Source of the DNA: JABABV01 sp965222755
Lineage (GTDB): Bacteria > Bacillota_I > Bacilli_A > Mycoplasmatales > JABABV01
Assembly (NCBI GenBank): GCA_965222755.1
Contig: CBDCUK010000001.1
Location: 124,001 to 188,000, forward strand
Direction: 5' to 3'
Length of the DNA stretch: 64,000 nucleotides
The position numbers were made by a program, and so were the translations under genes. Under the pieces are notes generated by a model. The model saw only the letters and a list, made by a program, of their open reading frames with translations. It did not search any database and was not told the DNA's origin. The stretch's first letter is position 1; every line of letters starts with the position of its first letter. Positions 53,228 through 61,683 of the stretch are shown here, piece after piece.

Positions 53228-53917
53228 TTAAAAAATTGTAATTAATGGATCTTTGGAAATAATATAGAAAAAGTTAATTTCGCACTCAACGGCAATGTTA
53301 AATAAATCACTTAATTGATCAAAATCTAAATTTTTATTTTGTTCAGCCCAATGATTTAAATAATTAATATATTTTAAAGTTGAATAAGATTTTGTACTAC
53401 GATTTCTATTATTAAATCATTTTTTAGCAGGACCTTGATTTTCCTGATCAAACTTTGCTGGGTGACCATGTTGTTCTTCAAAGTTATTAAACATTTCAAA
53501 AAATAAACCATAACTAATAACGCAAGGCGCTAAAGTTGCTAATAAATCACCATAATTATAATCATTGGCAATATTGATTAAAAAGTTAACATATTCAGTG
53601 GTTGCTGAATTCATTTTAATATCTTCTGATTTTAAAAAATCAAAACCATAACTATTCTTACTAATATTATTTTTTGTATTCTTCATTCTTGACAAAAAAT
53701 AATCAGCAAAATCCAAATTTTCAAAACTATTTTCCATATTACGTAATACGTAAAAACATTTTTGAAAAATTCGCATGTATAAACAAGATTGAATTCAAAA
53801 TTGATACATTTGTTTTTTGCTGATTTTTTGATCAAGAAGTTTAGTAATAAATTTATTTTGAGCTACTAATTCTTCTCATTTGCTACAGTTTTTAATTAAT
53901 TTGTTAAAAAAAGTCAT
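53228..53917 (-). CDS. tenA: TenA-family protein with altered active site
   Basis: 229 residues, about the length of TenA. The catalytic Cys132 in LAPCVISYG is kept, and a Glu lies in VECEINFFYI. The usual QDY motif that binds the aminopyrimidine reads FWIQSCLYM, so the Asp is missing. The central part also carries an extra segment near FEEQHGHPAK. It may act on another substrate or be regulatory. TGA Trp codons at 53417 and elsewhere are needed. The ATG falls at the expected transcription start, see the promoter entry. Confidence 0.8.
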
Positions 53918-53923
53918 AAATTT

Positions 53924-53953
53924 ATTATATACTAAAAATAATAAATTTGTTAA
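53924..53953 (-). promoter_or_regulatory. Promoter giving a leaderless transcript for the second TenA gene
   Basis: On minus, TTAACA (53948-53953) and TATAAT (53924-53929) are 18 bases apart. The ATG at 53917 lies six bases after the -10, exactly where transcription should begin, and no ribosome binding site is present. The stop codon of the upstream gene (53950-53952) overlaps the -35. Confidence 0.65.
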
Positions 53954-55299
53954 ATATTTTTAATAATTTTAATACAAAAATTTTTAAAAATTTGCATTGT
54001 GTCATAAATTGGTCAACTTATTTTGCAATAAAAAGTGTGTTCAGTTTTTTTGTAATCGATGTTTTGATTATGATTTCGATATAAGAAATCTGCTCCAGAA
54101 AAATCAGTAACTAATTTAATAACATATTCTTTATGTCTTTTTTTAAATGTAATACGTTTCCCGAAAACGTCTTTTTTAAAGTAAAATACTGGTCGAAAGT
54201 GTTTATTTAAATCATTAATAATTAACTGAATAAATAAATTTGTTAATTGTTCATGATGTTCTTCTTCATCGACAATGTTATTAATTTTCTTTAATTGTTC
54301 AACTTCATCTTGATACATAAACGATTTATGGAAATTATAAGTATTGATTGTGCTAGTAAAATCTTGTTCTCAATCACCATGATATGATGGGTTATCAACA
54401 ATATAACTTTTGACATCTTTGTAATATCAAACGTTATTTTGATCATATTTATAAACTCTATAAGGATAGAAAGTTTTATTTTTAATGTGATGTAGTTTGT
54501 GTTCAAAAATAATAAATTCTTCCAAATGGACAATAATTGATCCAGGAGTCGGCATATGAGCTTTATGTTTTTTCTCAAAATTTTTACGTGAATTACGTAA
54601 TGTTGAAACTTCATTAATGAACCATTTTGGATCATGAAGTTGCTCTGAATCAACTAAAAAGTTTTCATCAATATTATAATGAGTTAATAAACTAAAGTGA
54701 TTAGTACTTGTAACAGGATATAAAAAGTCTTTTTGACGGAAATTTTGATCGCTTAACTCGACTTCCTCAGCACTAATAGGAATTAGATTGGCAATTTGAT
54801 TTTCATCTAATCCAGTATTAGGAAAAACAATTGTTCAAAGATATTTCAATTTAAAAATAATGTAATCTCTTTGTTTTCATTGTGATAATTCATTATCAAT
54901 TTGTTGTAATTTTTCAATTGTTTCAGGAGTTAATAAACGCGAACTTAAATATGAAATTTTAATAAAATTGAAACCTTCTTTATATTTTAATTTCATTAAA
55001 TGTTTTTTTCAATCGCGAATATTCAATGATTTGCCATAAATATCTTTCTCATCACCAGCGGCAATAATATAAATTGGCTCTTGCAAAAATAAACCTTTGC
55101 TTAATGCTAAGATTAAATCTTTAGTATGTGTATAATCTTTACGTTTACGATTTTTAAGATTATGTTTTAAATAATTAATTAATTGCGTTAAGTCAGTATT
55201 ATTTTTTTGTCCTTGAATTGTCGACTGACGTTGCTTATTTAAATATTTATACAACTTTCAAATTTTAATATTATATTTGTTATTAACAATGATTTTCAT
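53950..55299 (-). CDS. Unknown protein, 449 residues
   Basis: Not recognised. Joined through many TGA Trp codons; it appears soluble, without membrane helices or a signal peptide, rich in Lys, Tyr, Phe and His. Seen features are an N-terminal basic helical part (KRKDYTHTKDLILALSKG), IYIIAAGDEKDIYGK, a middle part with many aromatic residues, and EEEHHEQLTNLFIQL near the end. It starts at ATG 55299 with AAAGGAG. It lies directly upstream of the thiamine salvage genes on the same strand; a functional link is possible but not shown. Confidence 0.65.
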
Positions 55300-55328
55300 A
55301 TTTAACTCCTTTTGTTAGAAAAGAAAAA

Positions 55329-55787
55329 TTATAAAACGATTTTTCTTAAAAAATTTAAATTATTATAAGCATCTTTTAATGCGCTAGTAGGCACTTGTTG
55401 ATATAATAAAGACCAATTTTTAGTATCAATTAAAAACGAACTTCTTTTATATGTTCAGAAGATATTATTAAACATCTTTTTCTGATGTGCGACTTCTAAC
55501 ATTTTACCTAATTTAAAATTAATGTCAATTGCCATGGTTTGTGAAAGATCAAATTTCTCACAAAATTTCACTTTTGATTTTAAGTCTCCTTTACCGATTC
55601 CAATAACTTTACAATCTAATTTTTTAAATTCATTATTTAATTCGGAATATTTTTTTGCTTGGATTGAACAACCGGGAGTATTGTCTTTAGGATAAAAATA
55701 TAGCACAATGTAACGATTACTAATATCGCGTAAGCAAAATTTTTGATTTGTTTGATCGATTAACTCGGAATAACTAAAATGGATCAT
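55329..55787 (-). CDS. bcp: Bcp-type peroxiredoxin
   Basis: 152 residues. Thioredoxin fold with the peroxidatic Cys in YFYPKDNTPGCSIQAKKYSE; the Pro and Thr around it are family-typical. The last 40 residues include FLIDTKNW, the usual place of the later family motif. It reduces hydroperoxides; a thioredoxin partner is not in the window. AAGGAG precedes the ATG at 55787. TATAAT at 55842-55847 on minus is a candidate -10. Confidence 0.88.
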
Positions 55788-56283
55788 ATGATTTGAAAAC
55801 TCCTTAGTTTTATCTGTAATATCATTTATCTATATATTTTTATTATATAATATATGGTCGATGAAAAGGTAAAAAACAAGAAAAAAACAAACCTGGGAAG
55901 ATTTGTTTTTTATTTATATTTTTTTACAGTAATAATATTTACATAATTTAATAATTCATAAAATATAATTTAATAAAATTGAAGACCTAAAAAATAATAT
56001 TAAATTAATACAAAAACGAAGAAAAGAAGTGAATTGATAAATTATTTAATGATTTCAATAATAAACACTATAACAACATAACTTAAAAGCGCTAACTAAC
56101 ACTTTTTTTGAAACAGAACAATTTTGAAAATAAAATTAAACTTAAATCGAAAGGAGATAAAACAAAATAAATTGTTTTAATTAAAAATTAAATTAATATT
56201 TATTATAATTTATTGTATAACTTCATAACTTAGTTTAGTAGTTATACACATTAATTATACATTATTTATCGCCTTTTTTAAAA
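55788..56283. other. Gene-poor stretch between bcp and a small membrane protein
   Basis: 496 bases with no readable gene under code 4 on either strand. It contains the bcp promoter candidate, a hairpin with A and T tracts at 55882-55911, and a 9-bp inverted repeat TGTATAACT/AGTTATACA at 56214-56222 and 56240-56248. A GAAAGGAGAT sequence at 56150-56159 has no start codon after it. Possible remains of a lost gene. Confidence 0.6.
55882..55911. terminator. Bidirectional terminator upstream of bcp
   Basis: AAAAAACAAA pairs with TTTGTTTTTT around CCTGGGAAGA, with A and T tracts on both sides. On minus it would end the transcript of the small membrane protein gene at 56.3-56.6 kb. Confidence 0.7.
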
Positions 56284-56571
56284 TTATTTACTTAATTTTT
56301 TATGTAAATATGAATATAAAAAAAATTGTGAAATGAAAGCTGCCAAACCAGGAATGAAAAGTGTGATTTTTCCCACTGTGCTAAATGAGTCAACAAATAG
56401 AAATGCAACAGATAAAACATAAAAAGTCATTAAAATAAAAAATAATGATAAACCAGAAAATAGAATGAAAAATCTTTTTCTAGTTAATGGAATATTAGCG
56501 TTTTTATCAACGATCGAATCAGCTTCGATTTCTTCAATTTCTACAGTAGTTTCAGATATGATTTTACTCAT
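56284..56571 (-). CDS. Small two-helix membrane protein, unknown
   Basis: 95 residues, not recognised. An acidic N-terminus (VEIEEIEADSIVD) is followed by two membrane helices (about residues 33-60 and 68-88) and a short basic end. A very strong AAAGGAG precedes the ATG at 56571. It stands alone between two gene-poor regions; no family match is apparent. Confidence 0.65.
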   Translation of the reverse strand: MSKIISETTVEIEEIEADSIVDKNANIPLTRKRFFILFSGLSLFFILMTFYVLSVAFLFVDSFSTVGKITLFIPGLAAFISQFFLYSYLHKKLSK

Positions 56572-56664
56572 AGTGATTCTCCTTTTTTTTAAATTTTTAT
56601 TTAATATTTATTAGTCAAATAATAACATAATTATCTTGTAGTTAAAAGATAATTATTAAAAAAT

Positions 56665-56701
56665 AAAAAAAGAATAAGTGCAAGCCATAACTCACACTTA
56701 T
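56665..56701 (-). terminator. Orphan terminator-like hairpin
   Basis: On minus, ATAAGTG and CACTTAT form a 7-bp stem with a 14-base loop, followed by TCTTTTTTTATTTTTT. No gene is seen upstream on this strand within 590 bases, so either it ends a small RNA or it is left over. Confidence 0.45.
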
Positions 56702-57191
56702 ATATTAAACTAATTTTATATTTATTTTTTTATGATTATTACTTTTATTATTTTAAAAATTTTATTGTCTTTATTTTCAAAATTTAAAAAAATAGAGTGA
56801 TACTAATTAATAACTAGCAGAGGAGACTAATTTTTTATATATATTTATCACTAAGTGCAATCTTATATTATTAATTAATATATTATTGATTTTAAAATCT
56901 ATTATTAATATTTTAATTATCATAAGACTGCTTGATAATATTTAATTGTAAACGAAGAAATGAAAAAGATATTTAAATTTTATAATCTACACATAAAAGA
57001 AAGATAAAATGATTTTTGAGGGAGAATCATAATTTGATAAACTACCCTCATACTTAATTATAATACATAAATATTTATAGGTAAAACTTTAAAAATAAAA
57101 AGACTTATTTTAAAGTATTTTAAAAAATAAATGTCGAAATATTTTAAAAATACTTTGCTAAATATGATCAAAAATAAAAATAAAAATAAAC

Positions 57192-57220
57192 TTTACTTTC
57201 TCAAAATATTTATGTATAAT
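57192..57220 (+). promoter_or_regulatory. marR-MATE promoter
   Basis: TTTACT (57192-57197) and TATAAT (57215-57220) are 17 bases apart. Just after it, TTGATAATGTCAA (57225-57237) is a small palindrome over the likely start of transcription, a plausible MarR operator. Confidence 0.65.
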
Positions 57221-57289
57221 TTACTTGATAATGTCAAAGGAATATTTGATAAAAAATTAATTTTTAAAACTGGAGGTAGATTATAGAAT

Positions 57290-57715
57290 ATGGATATGTA
57301 TAAAGAATCAATGTGTCTTTTTATGCAATTAGTTGCTAAACGCAAAAGACATCTGCATAGTTTATTGAATGATTTTAGTTTATCGCCATTAGAAGGTAAG
57401 ATTATCTATTTATTATCTAAATCTCCTGAAAAAAAATTAAAAATTAGTAAAATATCACATCAATATAGTTTGGATAACGGTCAGTTATCACGATTAGTTA
57501 AAAATCTTGAAACTAAAGAAATCGTTATTTTAAAGGACGATCCAGAAGATAAGCGCCAAAAATATATCGAATTAAATCGAGGTGCTGAAGTTTTAAAAAA
57601 TTTCAAAAAAAAATTTTGATTAAACTTCAATAGTGAATTCTTAGAATTAAATCCCGAAGAAATTACTATTTTTAAAAATTATTTACAAAGGATGGTGAAC
57701 AACGATGACAAATAG
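57290..57715 (+). CDS. MarR family transcriptional regulator
   Basis: 141 residues. Winged helix-turn-helix with LSPLEGKIIYLLSKSPEKKLKISKISHQYSL (first helices), the recognition helix region DNGQLSRLVKNLE, and the wing with the conserved DPEDKRQKYIELN. MarR proteins usually repress an adjacent efflux gene until a ligand binds. Its end overlaps the MATE gene by 11 bases, so it is the likely regulator of that exporter and itself. GGAGG lies 12 bases before the ATG. Confidence 0.9.
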
Positions 57716-59471
57716 TACAGCCGATAAAATTCTACTTTCAAAAAAAGAAAGAAAACAAAATCGCGCACATTATATGTTTGGGCAAATGAAAGTCCCGCAT
57801 GCGATTTTAAAAATTGGAATTCCCTCAATTATCGGAATGCTAGTAATGGGTCTTTATACTTTCTTTGACTCATTTATGGCACAACAATTATTATCTGATG
57901 AAGGGTATTCAATCGGAATTGCTTCTTCAAAGATTAATCCAATAGCTACTGGATTAATGTCATTTGGATTTTTATTTGCCTTAGGTGGAGCTACCAGATT
58001 CAGTGTTGCCTTAGGCCAGAAAAATCCTGAAAGGCAAAAAGAAGTTGCGGCTTGATCATTTTTTATTGGTTTAGTAGTTGTTATTTTAATGACATTAGTT
58101 ACTAAATTTTCATTAAATGCAATCTGATCAGCTCAAGCAATTTCACCCAATGATCCAGCAATTACTAATTATGCAGTTCCATTTCTAAACATTTATTTAT
58201 GAGGATCAGTAATCCAATTTTTATTTATGTTTATTACTAACTTTTTACGAAGTGATGGTTTAAATGGGGTTGCAGCCGGAGCTTATATTCTATCTTCAGT
58301 CGTGAATATTATTCTTGATTACTTTTTTATGAGTCCTCATATGGCCAATTTAGGTTATAAAGGTGGGGCGCTAGCAACAACGCTAGCTTGAGTAATTGGA
58401 TTAATTTATGTCTTAATTTTCTACTTTCGAAATATTACTCATGGGGGCCACTTTATTATTAGTCCCAAATATTTAAGAGGTGGTGGAAAAACAATCTTAT
58501 TAGTAATGCTAATTGGATTAACACCATTTGCACGAAATTTTGGAAATTCAATCACTTCAACAGTAGGAAATCACTTCTTATCAAATTTACCCTCGCATCC
58601 GATAAGTTGGAATGCTGATGCGATTAACCAGTGAATTAGTGGTATTAAAGCACATGGGGGTTGGGCCGCGATTCCTGATTCTATGAGACAGTTTTTAATG
58701 TCCCACGGAATTCATAATATTAACGAATTAACAACCGCGAATCTAGAAAATGTTCTCCAGCAGAGTTTTGGAAGTCAATATTGACAGCGTCTATTTGCCG
58801 GGGTGATGCCAATGCTAATGTTGTTCTTTATGCCATCATTTGGTATCATTCAAGCTTCAAGAGGACTGATTGCTTACAATTATGGCGCTAAGAATAAAGA
58901 TCGTGTTATTCAAGGTGTTTGATGAACTATCATCATGGCCGTATCATATTTCATTATTGCGACAATTATTATTATGTTATCAGGGCACGCAATTGCTGCT
59001 GGATTTAATGTTAAAAATAATGCCCAAGTCGGGTTATTAATTAATGGTCATATGACGCAATTAGGTTCAATGCCAACACTTGGTGATGATGTTCGAAAAG
59101 TAATTTATATTATGTTTTGATCATTACCAGTTTATGGGATTCAGTTTGGAGCAATGACGTTCTTTCAATCAACAAATCGTATTGTTTGATCAGTCTTTAT
59201 GGCACTACTACGTGGTGTAATCATTGAAATTCCATCATTGTTTTTACTGTATCATATTGCTCATGCCAACAATAATGCTTGATTATATTTCTGAGGATAT
59301 CCAGTAATGGATGTCGTTTCAACATTAATTGTGATCCCAATTATGTTTTGAGCACTACACGAATTGAAAGTTAAAGGTTTCAAAAAAGACGGCGACGAAG
59401 CTTCTAACATGAATGTGTACAAAGACGAAACAACCGAGGAAACTAATGAAGTTGCTTTAAAAACAACTTAA
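57705..59471 (+). CDS. MATE family efflux transporter with large insertion
   Basis: 588 residues, longer than the usual 450. Twelve membrane helices in two halves: IPSIIGMLVMGLYTFFDSFM begins the first, MLFFMPSFGIIQASRGLIAYNYGAKNKDR (key: SRGLIAYNYGAKN) marks the second. Between halves is an insertion of about 80 residues with Trp, His and Ser (ISWNADAINQWISGIKAHGG), likely an outside loop. The C-terminal 35 residues are charged. It probably expels cations or drugs driven by Na or H. Many TGA Trp codons are present; coupled with marR. Confidence 0.92.
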
Positions 59472-59477
59472 ACTAAT

Positions 59478-59513
59478 AAAAAAAATAGTGAGATTTATTT
59501 CACTATTTTTTTT
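59478..59513. terminator. Bidirectional terminator after the MATE gene
   Basis: AAAAAAATAGTGA pairs with TCACTATTTTTTT around GATTTATT. It serves the plus MATE gene and the convergent minus DUF2130 gene, whose stop codon lies in the loop. Confidence 0.88.
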
Positions 59514-60601
59514 AATGCTGGGATTTTTCTTTCAATACTGTAGCGCCTAATTTTAGTTTCTAATTTTATTAAAATATCTTTTAAAATTGTTGCTGCTTCT
59601 CGTTCTATTAAATCAGCTTTTTTCTTAATATCTCTTGAAGCATTGAAAATTTTTTGAGTTCCATTTTTAATATTATTATTAAAGTCTTTAAAAATGCCAT
59701 CTTTAAAAATATTAAATTCAGTTAATATTGTTTGTTTATCTTTTAAATTAATATTAGCTTTTTCAATTTTATTTTTCTTCAATGCGAAGAAACACATTAA
59801 GTTTAAAAATGAAATAAAATAATGTGGTCTAATAATAAACATGTTTTGATAGCCTTTATCATTAACTTTTTTGATTAGAAAATCATCTTTCTGCATTTCC
59901 AATTCTGATACTAAAACAGAGTAATCCGCTCTGAAATTACGAGCATCACTTGCTAATTTATCTAGGTGGTTGCTGTTTTTTAATTTCGGACTATTGGCAG
60001 TATAATTTGATTGTGTTTTAGCCTCAATTATTAAATTACAAATTTGATTATTATTTTCGTCACGAATTAAAAACTGAAAATCTGGTTTAGCTCCTAATAT
60101 TGATTTATCCGTTTTTTTAAATGATGAATTATTAAAAGAAAATGAATTTTTATTATATTCATGTTGAATTCAATTTTCTAATTCTTCACCAATTTGTTTT
60201 ATATTTAACCCTGATTTTTCACGATTTAAAACTTCATATTTTTCTTCTAGTTTTGATATTTCACTATTTTTAACTAAAATGGCATCATTTAATTTTTGAT
60301 TAATATTTTTAAATTCATCTAAATCTTTTTCTGATTTATCAAGATCTTTTTTATTTTTTTCATTATAAGGTTCAGTTGCTCTATAACCAGCTAATCTTTC
60401 TGCAAGTTTTTGATTAGCTGTTTTGGATTCATCCAATTGATTTCGTACTTGTTTCAATTCTTTTTTTAATTCTTGAAGATTATCATAATTATTATTAATG
60501 TTAGGTTTTTCTTTTTTAATCAGGATAATTAAACCTAAAATAATTGCCCCAACGATCAAAATAATTAAAATTATTGATAATGCATTATTAATAACAAACA
60601 C
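59495..60601 (-). CDS. DUF2130 protein with N-terminal membrane anchor
   Basis: 368 residues. An N-terminal membrane helix (about residues 6-30) and a coiled coil (KKELKQVRNQLDESK and on) lead to a DUF2130 domain with GEELENWIQ, GAKPDFQFLIRDENNNQICNL, IIEAKTQSN and the later DYSVLVSELE. The GxE, D and ExK pattern resembles restriction-endonuclease-like folds, so nucleic acid cleavage is possible. The start is uncertain: a GTG at 60601 follows AGAGGAA too closely, so an ATT or GTT a few codons later is possible. Role unknown. Confidence 0.75.
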
Positions 60602-60656
60602 TTCCTCTGAGATTTATTTTTTATTCAATATATAAAAATAATCATAGCATAAAAAA

Positions 60657-60692
60657 TGAAAAACAACTTACGTTTTCAAGTAAGTTGTTTTT
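60657..60692 (-). terminator. manA terminator
   Basis: AACAACTTAC pairs with GTAAGTTGTT around an 8-base loop, flanked by A and T tracts, 23 bases after the manA stop on minus. Confidence 0.88.
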
Positions 60693-60714
60693 TGGGTTTT
60701 TTAAATTTGTTTAA

Positions 60715-61668
60715 TTAATTAGGTCAAGCAATCATTAGTTTAATTTCTGAGTCGATTGCTTTAATTGCTAATTTCTTTAAATCAGCTAATAATAAAATAG
60801 CGCTTTCACCACGATTAAAATCAACCCCATTAACAATCGCTTTTCCGGCTAATAAAGTGATTCCTAAAAATCCTTTATTAGGTAATTTTAAATCATTAAT
60901 ATCAATACTTTCACTAGTAGTAATATTTAATAATCCAAAATATGGACCTTCTAAAAATTTACTAATAGTTGTTTTCTCATTGATTTTATTAATAATTGGT
61001 TTCGGAGTAGTATTGTTATCATAGCAACTTACTGCTAATGATTTAGCAATATGTAATTCTCTTGGTTTGCCATTTTCAAGACGATCATAATCATAAAAAC
61101 GATAAGTGATATCACAAGATTGTTGTAATTCATAAACTAAACTACCAGCCGTAATTGCATGAATTGTTCCTGAGGGAATATTATAGAAATCACCTTGGTT
61201 GATTTTTACAGTTCGTAGAATATTATCCCAATCTTGTTTTTTAACTAAGTCCGTTAATTCAGCTTTATTTTTAACTTTTGTACCATAGATTAAATCATGA
61301 TTTTGGCTATCAACAATATATCAACATTCATCTTTTCCGCGAGCGTTAACATCTTTTTCTAAACGTTGAGCTTGCTCGTTATTTGGATGAACTTGGACAG
61401 AAAGATTTTTATTAGCATCAATAATTTTTGATAAAATTGGAAAATCTTTTGTTTTTGAATAATTAAATAATTCTTGATAATTGTTTCATAATCATTCAAG
61501 AGTTTGATTTTTAAATTCACCTGTAGTAATGATTGAAGATTTTCCTGGATATCCAGAAATAACTCAAGCTTCACCAATTTTTTGATCAATTGGTAATTTA
61601 AATCCATAATCAGCTAAGCGTTGACTTCCTCACAAACGTGGTGAAAAATAGGGTTTAATCTTAAACAT
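60715..61668 (-). CDS. manA: Mannose-6-phosphate isomerase, class I
   Basis: 317 residues. Zinc-binding cupin motifs: SVQVHPNNEQA (His near 94), GKDECWY with its Glu, and IPSGTIHAI. It interconverts mannose 6-phosphate and fructose 6-phosphate. It lies 15 bases after the fruA stop, one sugar operon. It is broken by TGA codons in the standard code (for example LWGSQR, EAWVIS). Rather short (usual 315-390) but complete. Confidence 0.94.
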
Positions 61669-61683
61669 TGAAAGTCCTCTCGA

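Larger units (their letters stand above)
56572..57289. other. 718-base gene-poor stretch upstream of marR
   Basis: No gene longer than about 50 codons with a ribosome binding site is seen on either strand. Two small hairpins stand out: ATAAGTG/CACTTAT (56674-56701), which on minus is followed by a T tract and looks like a terminator, and GAGGG/CCCTC (57018-57049). The marR promoter lies at the right end. An unknown small RNA on minus is possible. Confidence 0.55.

Noticed and set aside
54291..54653. Minus-strand frame of 120 codons
   Set aside because: Alternative frame within the 449-residue gene, which continues in one frame when TGA is read as Trp.
56701..57250. tmRNA or SRP RNA in the gene-poor stretch
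   Set aside because: No T-arm, no tRNA-like ends, no conserved SRP tetraloop motif and too low GC for these RNAs.
57132..57285. Small plus ORF (51 codons) just before marR
   Set aside because: No ribosome binding site, it overlaps the marR promoter and its own ribosome binding site, and the product is low-complexity.
61359..61607. Minus-strand frame of 82 codons in the manA region
   Set aside because: It is an alternative frame inside manA; the correct frame with TGA as Trp gives a full isomerase with QVHP and GKDECWY.
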